From positions 92,238,603 to 92,302,602 of the forward strand of contig NC_090321.1 of the NCBI RefSeq assembly GCF_040869045.1: DNA of 64,000 nucleotides. The letters run 5' to 3'. The translations under genes and the position numbers were made by a program. The stretch is from Eurosta solidaginis. Taxonomy: Eukaryota > Arthropoda > Insecta > Diptera > Tephritidae. Shown here in pieces: positions 1-12,644 of the stretch; the stretch's first letter is position 1, and every line of letters starts with the position of its first letter. The notes under the pieces were generated by a model, which was not told where the DNA came from, made no database searches, and worked only from the letters and a program-made list of their open reading frames with translations.

Positions 1-1044
1 ACTAGTGGGCTTATAGAGATACGGTTTAACAATATCACCGATCGCGATCTCTTTTCATCCAGCTTAGGCCAGATTTGCTTGGATATACTACATGTAGGTT
101 CCCTCGCCCATCTGACGTTTGCCTGATCCGTGAAAAGAGATCGCAGGTGGTATTTGCAAGTGTTTAGAGGAGGGCTGGCCCAATCAGCGGAGGTTTTTGT
201 TTGCAAGTTGATGCCTTCCCTAGCTAGCTCATCCGCAACGCAGTTTCCTGAGATGTCACAGCGGCCAGGAACCCATATTATGCTTAGGTTGCAATTTTCA
301 GCTAGTTTGTTGAGGGTTTCTCTGCACTTCAATGCCACTAGTGACGAGGTGTTACTGCATTGCAGGGATTTTAAGGCAGCTTGGCTGTCAGAGAAAATTG
401 AAATAGAATTGGTTACCTGCAGGTTAGCAAGATAGCGGGCTGCTTCCCAGATAGTTATGAGTTCAGCCTGAAAAACACTGCAGTGATCAGGTAGGCGAAA
501 GCTCTCGCTTAGATTGAGCTTCTCCGAGCATATCCCGCTGCCGACTCTGTTGTTTAGTTTAGAGCCATCTGTAAAAATGGAGATTTCGTGTGATCCCGGC
601 TCCACGCCGTTTGCCCACTCGTTTCGCTCTGGGATTCTTGTGGAAAATTTGTTGTCCCAGCAAGGGGGCGATGTTGTATGGTCCAATTTCAAGAAGGTTT
701 CAGGGACTTGCTTCAGGATCCGGGTGTGACCAAACCTGCAATCCCTCCATGGTTCGATAGCGTTGAGCCTCGCCGCGTTGCAGGAGGCACAGTATCTACC
801 ATATAGATCAGTTGGGAGAAGGAATAATATGGTTTCAAGAGCTTTGGTGGGTGTGGAGGGAAGGGCACCGCTGGTGAGCATTGCCGCCATCCTCTGCACT
901 CTCGTTACTTTACCCTTGTTAGATTCGATATCGAGTGCCGTCCACCATACGGTGACGGCATAGAAGAGTATGGGTCTCACCACTGCCGTATAGATCCAAT
1001 GGACTATGCGTGGCTGGAGACCCCACCTTTTTCCGATTGCGACT
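1..1044 (-). pseudogene. RNase H domain and C-terminal tail of retrotransposon A ORF2 (partial)
   Basis: RNase H would remove the RNA template strand during reverse transcription. The minus frame entering at about 1044 stays open to the window edge. Visible motifs in order are a W-rich post-RT segment, a first catalytic Asp in FTDGSKL (near 575), a Glu in FQAELITIWEA (near 465), an Asp in FSDSQAA (near 395), and a final Asp in GNCVADELA (near 230), followed by a conserved tail with NVRW. All four acidic positions of the RNase H fold therefore seem present. The domain is separated from the RT by a one-base shift at about 1043. The 3' end and poly(A) or simple-repeat tail lie outside the window. 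Family identification is firm; the precise residue assignment was done by eye. Confidence 0.85.
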
Positions 1045-2155
1045 TACAAGCGTACAGAGCCATTGTGGCTTTCCTGGATCGTTCCTCCACATTTCGCTTC
1101 CAGTAAAACTTCCTGTCTAGAATAACTTCGAGATATTTAACCTCGGTAGAGAGTTTGATTTCCTTCCCGTTTAGGGATGGGAGGGTAAATTCCGGTATAC
1201 TGCGTTTGCGGGTAAAAAGCACCATCTCAGTTTTTTCACTGCTGATGCTGAGTCCGCATTCCATAGACCATGTGTTTGTTAGATTAAGAGAATTTTGCAG
1301 GAGTTCGCCAAGCACCGGAAGGTGTTTGCCGGTAACTGTCAAGGCTATGTCGTCGGCATATGCAATGACTTGGCATCCGGTGGGCTGTAGTATAGATAAC
1401 AGAGCGTTCACCGTCAGGTTCCATAGTAGAGGAGAAAGAACGCCCCCCTGGGGGGTTCCTCTGTTGGTATACCTTATTAACGATGAGCTGCCCAGCTCAG
1501 AGATAATGATTCTCTTGTCTAGAAGGAGCTCGACGAATTTCACAAGAGGCTCTTCCACCCCTAAAGAACGTAGAGATTTTGTGACCGCTGCTGGGAGAAC
1601 GTTGTTGAAGGCTCCTTCTATGTCGAGAAAGATAACCAGCATAAATTCTTTAAAGGCAAGACTCTTCTCTATCTTAGTAGTGATAACATGTAGAGCTGTC
1701 TCTACGGATTTGCCCTTAGAGTAGGCGTGTTGGTTGTTGGAGATTAGTGCCTTATTTGCCGATCGTCTAATGTAAGCGTCCAGCAATCTTTCTAGAACTT
1801 TTAGGAGGAAGGAGGTCAGACTTATTGGCCTGAAATCCTTTGGACTGTTGCCCGATATCCTGCCTCCTTTGGGTATGAAGACTACCTTTGCCTTGGTCCA
1901 TTCCGTGGGGATATAGACCAGGTTGAGGCAAGCCTTGTAAATTTTAGCTAGCAGCGGGCTTATAAGATCGCTTGCAGCTTGCAATTCAGCGGGAAATATT
2001 CCATCTGTTCCCGGAGATTTGAAGAGTTTAAAGGAATTGATTGCGCAGATAACTCCTTTTTCACTTACAATGTGGTCCAGGAGTTGAAATCGCCCTGGGT
2101 TAGATTGCGTGTGTAAGATGTATGGTTGAGATCTGCAGCCCAGAAAGTGAGTGCT
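1044..2155 (-). pseudogene. Reverse transcriptase domain of retrotransposon A
   Basis: This is an RNA-directed DNA polymerase of non-LTR type. Motifs in order are SPGTDGIFPAEL (fingers, near 2010), DFRPISLTSFLLK (motif 1, near 1825), HAYSKGKS (near 1725), FLDIEGAFNN (motif A Asp, near 1615), RGTPQGGVLSPLLWN (motif B, near 1445) and IAYADDIALT (motif C, near 1355). The active-site YADD box is intact. The longest uninterrupted stretch is 1004-1984, and the same frame continues upstream to about 2155, where a shift separates it from the linker. The stretch after about 1044 is out of frame with the RNase H. The family is certain and the copy is non-functional. Confidence 0.9.
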
Positions 2156-2700
2156 GATCAGGGTTCCGAGAATTTCCGTACTAGAAGTGGCCCATTCTCC
2201 GCTCGTTGTGCGAATGCAGCTTTTAGGTATGGGGTTTTTGGAAGGACCTTTCGTAGCCGAGTGGCCTCTGAGACTTCTTCGATGTCATTAGTGAAGTTCT
2301 TCCAGGAGTCCCTTTTGGCCTTCTGGATTAACTTCTTAAAAGATTTTAAGGCGTCCCTATAATGGGACCAGATTCCCGTGCGCTTAGCCTCGTTAAAGGG
2401 TTCTCTGCTGTTTTTCCTCTGCTCGAAGATTTCCTGGTTCCACCAATAGGGTTTCTTTTTACCCCTCACCTTAATCTCCGGGCAGGCTACTGTGAAGGCA
2501 GCGTTACAAGATTTGGTGACAAGATCTACTGCTTCTTCTATGTTTGACGATGAGTCTAGCTCACCGAGAGAAGCAAATGTTGTGTCTAAAGGAGGCGCTT
2601 CATCAGTTGGTAGCGGTAGGTTCGGCCTACCGTGAGAAGCGTTCTTTAGGAAAGTAGAGGATAGGACTTTTTTATAAAGGTTTCAGTCCGTACGTCTCCT
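2156..2700 (-). pseudogene. Endonuclease-RT linker of retrotransposon A ORF2 (truncated)
   Basis: A minus-strand reading frame carries the typical pre-RT linker with KKPYWWNQE at about 2430-2460, then a basic helical stretch rich in RTG, YRDALKSFKKLI and KRDSW. The same block (PWW-N before a basic segment) occurs in element B near 52430 and in the plus-strand remnant near 23440. The reading frame can be followed upstream to about 2700 and then ends in the dispersed repeat, so the whole endonuclease is gone. It has no function on its own. Confidence 0.75.
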
Positions 2701-2729
2701 ATTACTGTAAGCCACCCTAGGCGGTGATT

Positions 2730-5700
2730 TAATGCCATAAGTCGAACAAATATTTACCAATCCTTGTGAAATTTGGTAGACGCTTAGAATCTAGGACGAT
2801 AACTGTTTTCTGTGAAAAAGGGCGAAGCCACGCCCAGTTTTTATACACAGTAGATCGTCTGTCCTTCCGCTCGGCCTTTAACACGATAACTTGAGCAAAA
2901 ATCGATAAATCTTTACTAAACTCAGTTCACATAATTATCTGAACACACTTTGTATTCGTATAAAAAATGGCCGAAATCCGACTATGACCTCGCCAACTTT
3001 TTCGATTTCGAAAAATACGGAAAATGAAAAAAAATGCCATAATTCTATACCAAATACGAAAAAAGGGATGAAACATGGTAACTGGATTGGTTTATTGACG
3101 CAAAATATAACTTTAGAAAAAAACTTTGTAAAATGGGTGTGACACCTACCATATTAAGTAGAAGAAAATGAAAAAGTTCTGCAGGGCGAAATCGAAAGCC
3201 CTTGGAATCATGGCAGGAATACTGTTCGTAGTATTACATATATAAATAAATTAGCGGTACCCGACAGATGATGTTCTGGGTAACCCTGGTCCACATTTTG
3301 GTCGAAGTCTCGAAAACGCCTTCACATATACAACTACAACAACTCCCTTTTAAAATTCTTATTAATGCCTTTAATTTGACACCCATATTATAAAAACACA
3401 TTATAGAGTCACCCCTGGTCCACCTTTATGGCGATATCTCGAAAAGGCGTCCATCATAGAACTAAGGCCCACTACCTTTTAAAATACTCATTAACACCTT
3501 TCATTTGATAACCATATCGTACAAACAAATTCTAGAGTCACCCCTGGTCCACCTTTATGGCGATATCTCGAAAAGGCTTCCATCATAGAACTAAGGCCCA
3601 CTACCTTTTAAAATACTCATTAACACCTTTCATTTGATACCTATATCGTACAAACAAATTCTAGAGTCACCCCTGGTCCACCTTTATGGCGATATCTCGA
3701 AAAGGCGTCCACCTATAGAACTGAGGCCAACGCCCTTTTAAAAAACTCATTATCACCTTTCTTTTCATACCCATATCGTACAAACAAATTCTAGAGTCAC
3801 CCCTGGTTCACCTTTATGGCGATATCTCAAAAAGGCGTCCACCTATAGAACTAAGGCCCACTCCCTTTTAAAATACTCATTAACACCTTTCATTTGATAC
3901 CCACGTCGTACAAACAAATTCTAGAGTCATCCCTGGTCCACCTTTATGGCGATATCTCGAAAAGGCGTCCATCATAGAACTAAGGCCCACTACCTTTTAA
4001 AATACTTATTAACACCTTTCATTTGATACCCACATCGTACAAACAAATTCTAGAGTCACCCCTGGCCCACCTTTATGGCGATATCTCGAAAAGGCGTCCA
4101 TCATAGAACTAAGGCCCACTACCTTTTAAAATACTCATTAACACCTTTCATTTGATACCCATATCGTACAAACAAATTCTAGAGTCAGCCCTGGTCCACC
4201 TTTATGGCGATATCTCAAAAAGGCGTCCACCTATAGAACTAAGGCCCACTCCCTTTTAAAATACTTATTAACACCTTTCATTTGATACCCACATCGTACA
4301 AACAAATTCTAGAGTCACCCCTGGCCCACCTTTATGGCGATATCTCGAAAAGGCGTCCATCATAGAACTAAGGCCCACTCCCTTTTAAAAAATTCACTAA
4401 CACCTTTCATTTGATACCCACGTCGTACAAACAAATTCTAGAGTCACCCCTGGTCCACCTTTATGGCGATATCTCGAAAATGCTTCCACCTATAGAACTA
4501 AGGCCCACTCCCTTTTAAAATACTCATTAACACCTTTCATTTGATACCCATATCGTACAAACAAATTCTAGAGTCACCCCTGGTCCACCTTTATGGCGAT
4601 ATCTCGAAAAGGCGTCCATCATAGAACTAAGGCCCACTCCCTTTTAAAATACTCATTAACACCTTTCATTTGATACCCACGTCGTACAAACAAATTCTAG
4701 AGTCACCCCTGGTCCACCTTTATGGCGATATCTCGAAAAGGCGTCCATCATAGAACTAAGGCCCACTCCCTTTTAAAATACTCATTAACACCTTTCATTT
4801 GATACCCACGTCGTACAAACAAATTCTAGAGTCACCCCTGGTCCACCTTTATGGCGATATCCCGAAAAGGCGTCTACATATAGAACTAAGGCCCACTCCC
4901 TTTTAAAATACTCATTAACACCTTTCATTTGATACCCACGTCGTACAAACAAATTCTAGAGTCATCCCTGGTCCACCTTTATGGCGATATCTCGAAAAGG
5001 CGTCACCTATAGAACTAAGGCCCACTCCCTTTAAAAATACTCATTAACACCTTTCATTTGATACCCATATCGTACAAACAAATTCTAGTGTGACCCCTGG
5101 TCCACCTTTATGGCGATATCTCGAAAAGGCGTCCACCTATAGAGCTAAGGCCCACTCCCTTTTAAAATACTCATTAACACCTTTCATTTTATACCCATAT
5201 CGTACAAACAAATTCTAGAGTCACCCCTGGTCCACCTTTATGGCAATATCTCGTAAAGGCGTCCACCCATAGAACTAAGGCCCACTCCCTTTTAAAACAC
5301 TCATTAACAACTTTCGTTTGACACCCATATCGTACAAACAAATTCTAGTGTGACCCCTGGTCCACCTTTATGGCGATATCTCGAAAAGGCGTTCACCTAT
5401 AGAACTAAGGCCCACTCCCTTTTAAAATACTCATTAACACCTTTCATTTTATACCCATATCGTACAAACAAATTCTAGAGTCACCCCTGGTCCACCTTTA
5501 TGGCAATATCTCGTAAAGGCGTCACCCATAGAACTAAGGCCCACTCCCTTTTAAAACACTCATTAACAACTTTCGTTTGAAACCCATATCGTACAAACAA
5601 ATTCTGGTGTGACCCCTGGTCCACCTTTATGGCGATATCTCGAAAAGGCGTCCACCTATAGAACTGAGGCCAACGCCCTTTTAAAAAACTCATTAACACC

Positions 5701-8700
5701 TTTCTTTTCATACCCATATCGTAAAAACAAATTCTAGTCACCCCTGGTCCACCTTTATGGCGATATCTCGAAAAGGCGTCCACCTATAGAACTAAGGCCC
5801 ACTCCCTTTTAAAATACTCATTTACACCTTTCATTTGATACCCACGTCGTACAAACAAATTCTAGAGTCACCCCTGGTCCACCTTTATGGCGATATCTCA
5901 AAAATGCGTCCACCTATAGAACTAAGGCCCACTCCCTTTTAAAATACTCATTAACACCTTTCATTTTATACCCATATCGTACAAACAAATTCTAGAGTCA
6001 CCCCTGGTCCACCTTTATGGCAATATCTCGAAAAGGCGTCCACCCATAGAACTAAGGCCCACTCCCTTTTAAAACACTCATTAACAACTTTCGTTTGACA
6101 CCCATATCGTACAAACAAATTCTGGTGTGACCCCTGGTCCACCTTTATGGCGATATCTCGAAAAGGCGTCCACCTATAGAACTAAGGCCCACTCCCTTTT
6201 AAAATACTCATTAACACCTTTCATTTGATACCCATATCGTACAAACAGATTCCAGAGTCACCCCTGGTCCACCTTTATGGCGATATCTCGAAAAGGCGCC
6301 CACCTATAGAACTGAGGCCAACGCCCTTTTAAAAAACTCATTAACACTTTTCTTTTCATAACCATATCGTACAAACAAATTCTAGAGTCACCCCTGGTCC
6401 ACCTTTATGGCGATATCTCGAAAAGGCGTCACCTATAGAACTAAGGCCCACTCCCTTTAAAAATACTCATTAACACCTTTCATTTGATACCCATATCGTA
6501 CAAACAAATTCTAGAGTGACCCCTGGTCCACCTTTATGGCGATATCTCGAAAAGGCGTCCACCTATAGAGCTAAGGCCCACTCCCTTTTAAAATACTCAC
6601 TAACGCCTTTCATTTGATACCCATATCGCACAAACAAATTCTAGAGTCACCCCGGTCCACCTTTATGGCGATATTTCGAAAAGGCGTCCATCATAGAACT
6701 AAGGCCAACTACCTTTTAAAATACTCATTAACACCTTTGATTTGATACCCATATCGTACAAACAAATTCTAGAGTCACCCCTGGTCCACCTTTATGGCGA
6801 TATCTCGAAAAGGCGACCATAATAGAACTAAGGCCCACTACCTTTTAAAATACTCATTAACACCTTTCATTTGATACCAATATCGTACAAACAAATTCTA
6901 GAGTCACCCCTGGTCCACCTTTATGGCGATATCTCGAAAAGGCGTCCATCATAGAACTAAGGCCCACTACCTTTTAAAATACTCATTAACACCTTTCATT
7001 TGATACCCATATCGTACAAACAAATTCTAGAGTCACCCCTGGTCCACCTTTATGGCGATATCTCGAAAAAGCGTCCACCTATAGAACTGAGGCCAACGCC
7101 CTTTTAAAAAACTCATTAACACCTTTCTTTTCATACCCATATCGTACAAACAAATTCTAGAGTCATTCCTGGTCCACCTTTATGGCGATATCTCAAAAAG
7201 GCGTCCACCTATAGAACTAAGGCCCACTCCCTTTTAAAATACTCATTAACACCTTGCATTTGATACCCATATCGTACAAACAAATTCTAGTGTGACCCCT
7301 GGTCCACCTTTATGGCGATATCTCGAAAAGGCGTCCACCTATAGAACTAAGGCCCACTCCCTTTTAAAATACTCATTAACACCTTTCATTTGATACCCAC
7401 GTCGTACAAACAAATTCTAGAGTAACCCCTGGGCCACCTTTATGGCGATATCTCGAAAATGCGTCCACCTATAGAACTAAGGCCCACTCCCTTTTAAAAT
7501 ACTCATTAACACCTTTCATTTGATACCCATATCGTACAAACAAATTCTAGAGTCACCCCTGGTCCACCTTTATGGCAATATCTCGAAAAGGCGTCCACCC
7601 ATAGAACTAAGGCCCACTCCCTTTTAAAACACACATTAACAACTTTCGTTTGACACCCATAATGTACAAACGCATTCTAGAGTCACCCCTGGTCCACCTT
7701 TATGGCGATATCTCAAAAAGGCGTCCACCTATAGAACTGAGGACAACGCCCTTTTAAAAAACTCATGAACACATTTCTTTTCATACCCATATCGTACAAA
7801 CAAATTCTAGAGTCACCCCTGGTCCACCTTAATGGCGATATCTCGAAAATGTGTCCACGTATAGAACTAAGGCCCACTCCCTTTTAAAATACTCATTAAC
7901 ACCTTTCATTTGATACCCATATCGTACAAACAAATTCTAGTGTGACCCCTGGTCCACCTTTATGGCGATATCTCGAAAAGGCGTCCACCTATAGAGCTAA
8001 GGCCCACTCCCTTTTAAAATACTCACTAACGCCTTTCATTTGATACCCATATCGCACAAACAAATTCTAGAGTCACCCCGGTCCACCTTTATGGCGATAT
8101 CTCAAAAAGGCGTCCACCTATAGAACTGAGGACAACGCCCTTTTAAAAAACTCATGAACACATTTCTTTTCATACCCATATCGTACAAACAAATTCTAGA
8201 GTCACCCCTGGTCCACCTTTATGGGGATATCTCGAAAAGGCGTCCACCTATAGAACTAAGGCCCACTCCCTTTTAAAATACTCATTAACACCTTTCATTT
8301 GATACCCATATCGTACAAACAGATTCTAGTGTGTCCCCTGGTCCACCTTTATGGCGATATCTCGAAAAGGCGTCCACCTATAGAGCTAAGGCCCACTCCC
8401 TTTTAAAATACTCATTAACGCCTTTCATTTGATACCCATATCGTACAAACAAATTCTAGAGTCACCCCTGGTCCACCTTTATGGCGATATCTCGAAAAGG
8501 CGTCCATCATAGAACTAAGGCCCACTACCTTTTAAAATACTCATTAACACCTTTCATTTGATACCCGTATCGTACAAACAAATTCTAGAGTCACCCCTGG
8601 TCCACCTTTATGGCGATATCTCGAAAAGGCGTCCATCATAGAACTAAGGCCCACTACCTTTTAAAATACTCATTAACACCTTTCATTTGATACCCATATC

Positions 8701-11700
8701 GTACAAACAAATTCTAGTGTGACCCCTGGTCCACCTTTATGGCGATATCTCGAAAAGGCGTCCACCTATAGAACTAAGGCCCACTCCCTTTTAAAATACT
8801 CATTAACACCTTTCATTTGATACCCACGTCGTACAAACAAATTCTAGAGTAACCCCTGGGCCACCTTTATGGCGATATCTCGAGAATGCGTCCACCTATA
8901 GAACTAAGGCACACTCCCTTTTAAAATACTCATTAACACCTTTCATTTGATACCCATATCGTACAAACAAATACTAGAGTCACCCCTGGTCCACCTTTAT
9001 GGCAATATCTCGAAAAGGCGTCCACCCATAGAACTAAGGCCTACTCCCTTTTAAAACACTCATTAACAACTTTCGTTTGACACCCATATTGTACAAACGC
9101 ATTCTAGAGTCACCCCTGGTCCACCTTTATAACGATATCCCGAAAAGGCGTCCACCTATAGAGCTAAGGCCCTCTCCCTTTTAAAATACTCATTAACACC
9201 TTTCATTTGAGACCCACGTCGTAAAAACAAATTCTAGAGTCACCCCTGGTCCACCTTAATGGCGATATCTCGAAAATGCGTCCACGTATAGAACTAAGGC
9301 CCACTCCCTTTTAAAATACTCATTTACACCTTTCATTTGAGACCCATATCGTACAAACAAATTCTAGTGTGACCCCTGGTCCACCTTTATGGCGATATCT
9401 CGAAAAGGCGTCCACCTATAGAACTATGGCCCACTCCCTTTTAAAATACTCATTAACACCTTTCATTTGATACCCATATCGTATAAACAAATTCTAGAGT
9501 CACCCCTGATCCACCTTTATGGCGATATCTCGAAAAGCCGTCCGCCTATAGAATTAAGGCCCACTCCCTTTTAAAATACTCATTAACACCTTTCATTTGA
9601 TACCCACATCGTACAAACAAATTCTAGGGTCACCCCTGGTCCACCTTTGTGGCGATATCTCGAAAAGGCGTCCACCTATAGAACTGAGGCCAACGCCCTT
9701 TTAAAAAACTCATGAACACCTTTCTTTTCCTACCCATATCGTACAAACAAATTCTAGAGTCACCCCTGGTCCACCTTTATGGCGATATCTCGAAAAGGCG
9801 TCCACCTATAGAACTAAGGCCCACTCCCTTTTAAAATACTCATTAACACCTTTCATTTGATACCCATATCGTACAAACAAATTCTAGTGTGACCCCTGGT
9901 CCACCTTTATGGCGATATCTCGAAAAGGCGTCCACCTATAGAGCTAAGGCCCACTCCCTTTTAAAATACTCATTAACGCCTTTCAATTGATACCCATATC
10001 GTACAAACAAATTCTAGAGTCACTCCTGGTCCACCTTTATGGCGATATCTCGAAAAGGCGTCCATCATAGAACTAAGGCCCACTACCTTTTAAAATACTC
10101 ATTAACACCTTTCATTTGATACCCATATCGTACAAACAAATTCTAGAGTCACCCCTGGTCCACCTTTATGGCGATATCTCGAAAAGGCGTCCATCATAGA
10201 ACTAAGGCCCACTACCTTTTAAAATACTCATTAACACCTTTCATTTGATACGCATATCGTACAAACAAATTCTAGAGTCACCCCTGGTCCACCTTTATGG
10301 CGATATCACGAAAAGGCGTCCACCTATAGAACTGAGGCCAACGCCCTTTTAAAAAACTCATTAACAACTTTCTTTTCATACCCATATCGTACAAACAAAT
10401 TCTAGAGTCATCCCTGGTCCACCTATATGGCGATATCTCAAAAAGGCGTCCACCTATAGAACTAAGGCCCACTCCCTTTTAAAATACTCATTAACACCTT
10501 GCATTTGATACCCATATCGTACAAACAAATTCTAGTGTGACCCCTGGTCCACCTTTATGGCGATATCTCGAAAAGGCGTCCACCTATAGAACTAAGGCCC
10601 ACTCCCTTTTAAAATACTCATTAACACCTTTCATTTGATACCCACGTCGTACAAACAAATTCTAGAGTAACCCCTGGGCCACCTTTATGGCGATATCTCG
10701 AAAATGCGTCCACCTATAGAACTAAGGCACACTCCCTTTTAAAATACTCATTAACACCTTTCATTTGATACCCATATCGTACAAACAAATTCTATAGTCA
10801 CCCCTGGTCCATCTTTATGGCAATATCTCGAAAAGGCGTCCACCCATAGAACTAAGGCCCGCTCCCTTTTAAAACACTCATTAACAACTTTCGTTTGACA
10901 CCCATATTGTACATACGCATTCTAGAGTCACCCCTGGTCCACCTTTATAACGATATCCCGAAAAGGCGTCCACCTATAGAGCTAAGGCCCACTCCCTTTT
11001 AAAATACTCATTAACACCTTTCATTTGATACCCACGTCGTAAAAACAAATTCCAGAGTCACCCCTGGTCCACCTTTATGGCGATATCTCGAAAATGCGTC
11101 CACCTATAGAACTAAGGCCCACTCCCTTTTAAAATACTCATTAACACCTTTCATTTGATACCCATATCGTACAAACAAATTCTAGTGTGACCCCTGGTCC
11201 ACCTTTATGGCGATATCTCGAAAAGGCGTCCACCTATAGAACTAAGGCCCACTCCCTTTTAAAATACTCATTAACACCTTTCATTTGATACCCATATCGT
11301 ACAAACAAATTCTAGAGTCACCCCTGGTCCACCTTTATGGCGATATCTCGAAAAGCCGTCCGCCTATAGAATTAAGGCCCACTCCCTTTTAAAATACTCA
11401 TTAACACCTTTCATTTGATACCCACATCGTACAAACAAATTCTAGAGTCACCCCTTGTCCACCTTTATGGCGATATCTCGAAAAGGCGTCCACCTATAGA
11501 ACTGAGGCCAACGCCCTTTTAAAAAACTCATGAACACCTTTCTTTTCATACCCATATCGTACAAACAAATTCTAGAGTCACCCCTGGTCCACCTTTATGG
11601 CGATATCTCGAAAAGGCGTCCACCTATAGAACTAAGGCCCACTCCCTTTTAAAATTATCATTGACACATTTCATTTGATACTCATATCGTACAAACAAAT

Positions 11701-12438
11701 TCTAGAGTCACCCCTGGTGCACCTTTATGGCGATATCTCGAAAAGGCGTCCACATATAGAACTAAGGCCCACGCCCTCTTAAAATACTCATTAACACCTT
11801 TCATTTGATACTCATATCGTACAAACAAATTCTAGAGTCACCCCTGGTCCATCTTTATGCGATATCTCGAAAAGGCGTCCATCTATAGAACTTAGGCCCA
11901 CGCCCTTTTAAAACACTCATTATTACCTTTCATTTGATACCCATATCGTACAAAATAAATTCTAGTCACCCCTGGTCCATCTTTATGGCGATATCTCGAA
12001 AAGGCGTCCATCTATAGAACTTAGGCCCACGCCCTTTTAAAATACTCATTAATACCTTTCACTAGATACTCATATGGTCCACCTTTATGGCGATATCTCG
12101 AAAAGGCGTCCACCTATAGAACTAAGGCCCACTCCCTTTTAAAATACTCATTAACACCTTTGATTTGATACCCATATCGTACAAACAAATTCTAGAGTCA
12201 GGCCTGGTCCACCTTTATGGCGATATCCCTAAATGGCGTACATCTATAGAACTATGGCCCACTTCCTCATAAAATACTCTTTATTACCTTCCATTTGATA
12301 CACATGTCATACAAACACATTCCAGGGTTACCCTAGGTTCCTTTTACAACATGATGATTTACCCTTACTTTGTCTCCACAGCTCTCAACTGAGTATGTAA
12401 TGTTCGGTTACACCCAAACTTAGCCTTCCTTACTTGTT
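2730..12438. repeat. Dispersed repeat family copy A, carrying a giant internal satellite
   Basis: Unique parts at 2730-3290 and 12340-12438 match, in the same order, the parts of a second copy at 54837-55254, 56929-57130 and 57290-57370. Shared landmarks are ATGCCATAAGTCGAAC at the start, a stretch ending AGCCCTT...ATCATGG with ATTAGCGGTACCCGACA near 3250, and a terminus with GAGTATGTAATGTTCGG followed by TTAGCCTTCCTTACTTG at 12400-12435. Between them copy B has about two 130-bp units and copy A about seventy. No coding potential is seen. Such elements are non-autonomous and dispersed in flies; the mobilising machinery is not evident. The other half of copy A lies beyond retrotransposon A, outside the window. 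Confidence 0.85.
3290..12335. repeat. Tandem array of about 70 units of ~130 bp (satellite)
   Basis: The phrase TCTAGAGTCACCCCTGGTCC recurs at 129-130 bp spacing (for example 3531, 3660, 3790, 3920, 4049) through about 12.3 kb. Each unit also holds TTTATGGCGATATCTCG, a variable CCACCTATAG or CCATCATAG box, and TTTCATTTGATACCCA. Variants mark sub-families: GTGTGACCCC instead of GAGTCACCCC, GGCAATATC instead of GGCGATATC, and a GAGGCCAACGCC form with TTTTCATACCC. Both ends decay into diverged units. Short open frames within it are only the repeat read as protein. Confidence 0.97.
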
Positions 12439-12454
12439 AAAGATGAATTTATAT

Positions 12455-12644
12455 AAATTCCCATTCCCGGGAGAAAAGGCTTTGAAGAGATTTACAAGGT
12501 ATAATCGAAACAGCTGTCGCCTTGTCCGTCCTGATGTCACGTTGTTTAAATTTTTCCCAATTTATTAAATAAATTATAAATTGCTTCAAATAAATGTTTT
12601 CATACATTTAAAAGCAATGAGGGCAGCCCCCGCTTAATTCATAC
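12455..12644 (+). repeat. tRNA-headed SINE/foldback element, 5'-truncated copy
   Basis: Begins with the last bases of the tRNA-like head (CCCATTCCCGGGAG), then the body GAAGAGATTTACAAGG, CAGCTGTCGCCTTGTCCGTC and a tail ending GCTTAATTCATA. The same body occurs at 13300-13398 and 41130-41293, and inverted at 13040-13190 and 40960-41040. Confidence 0.8.

Larger units (their letters stand above)
1..2729 (-). mobile_element. Non-LTR retrotransposon A (RNase H-containing, I/LOA-like), 5'-truncated
   Basis: Reading the minus strand from 2729 to 1 gives, in order, the linker between endonuclease and reverse transcriptase, the reverse transcriptase, and an RNase H domain that runs off the left edge. 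ORF1 and the endonuclease are missing, so the copy is 5'-truncated, as is usual for target-primed reverse transcription. The 5' junction lies at about 2729, where the sequence changes abruptly into the dispersed repeat that also flanks element B at 54837. RNase H downstream of the RT points to the I/LOA/R1 group; the exact clade is not settled. The RT resembles that of element B only moderately, so the two are different families. At least two frameshifts (about 1043 and 2155) make it dead. Confidence 0.9.

Noticed and set aside
1155..1724. 189-codon plus-strand frame
   Set aside because: Antisense shadow of the reverse transcriptase of retrotransposon A, whose motifs are all on the minus strand.
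5481..5783. 100-codon minus-strand open frame with repeated DIAIKVDQG
   Set aside because: It is the 130-bp satellite unit read as protein; the frame persists only because two adjacent units happen to lack stops. The same applies at 10278-10472.
3290..12335. CRISPR-like array (regular repeats)
   Set aside because: The whole 130-bp unit is conserved; there are no unique spacers, and the organism is eukaryotic.
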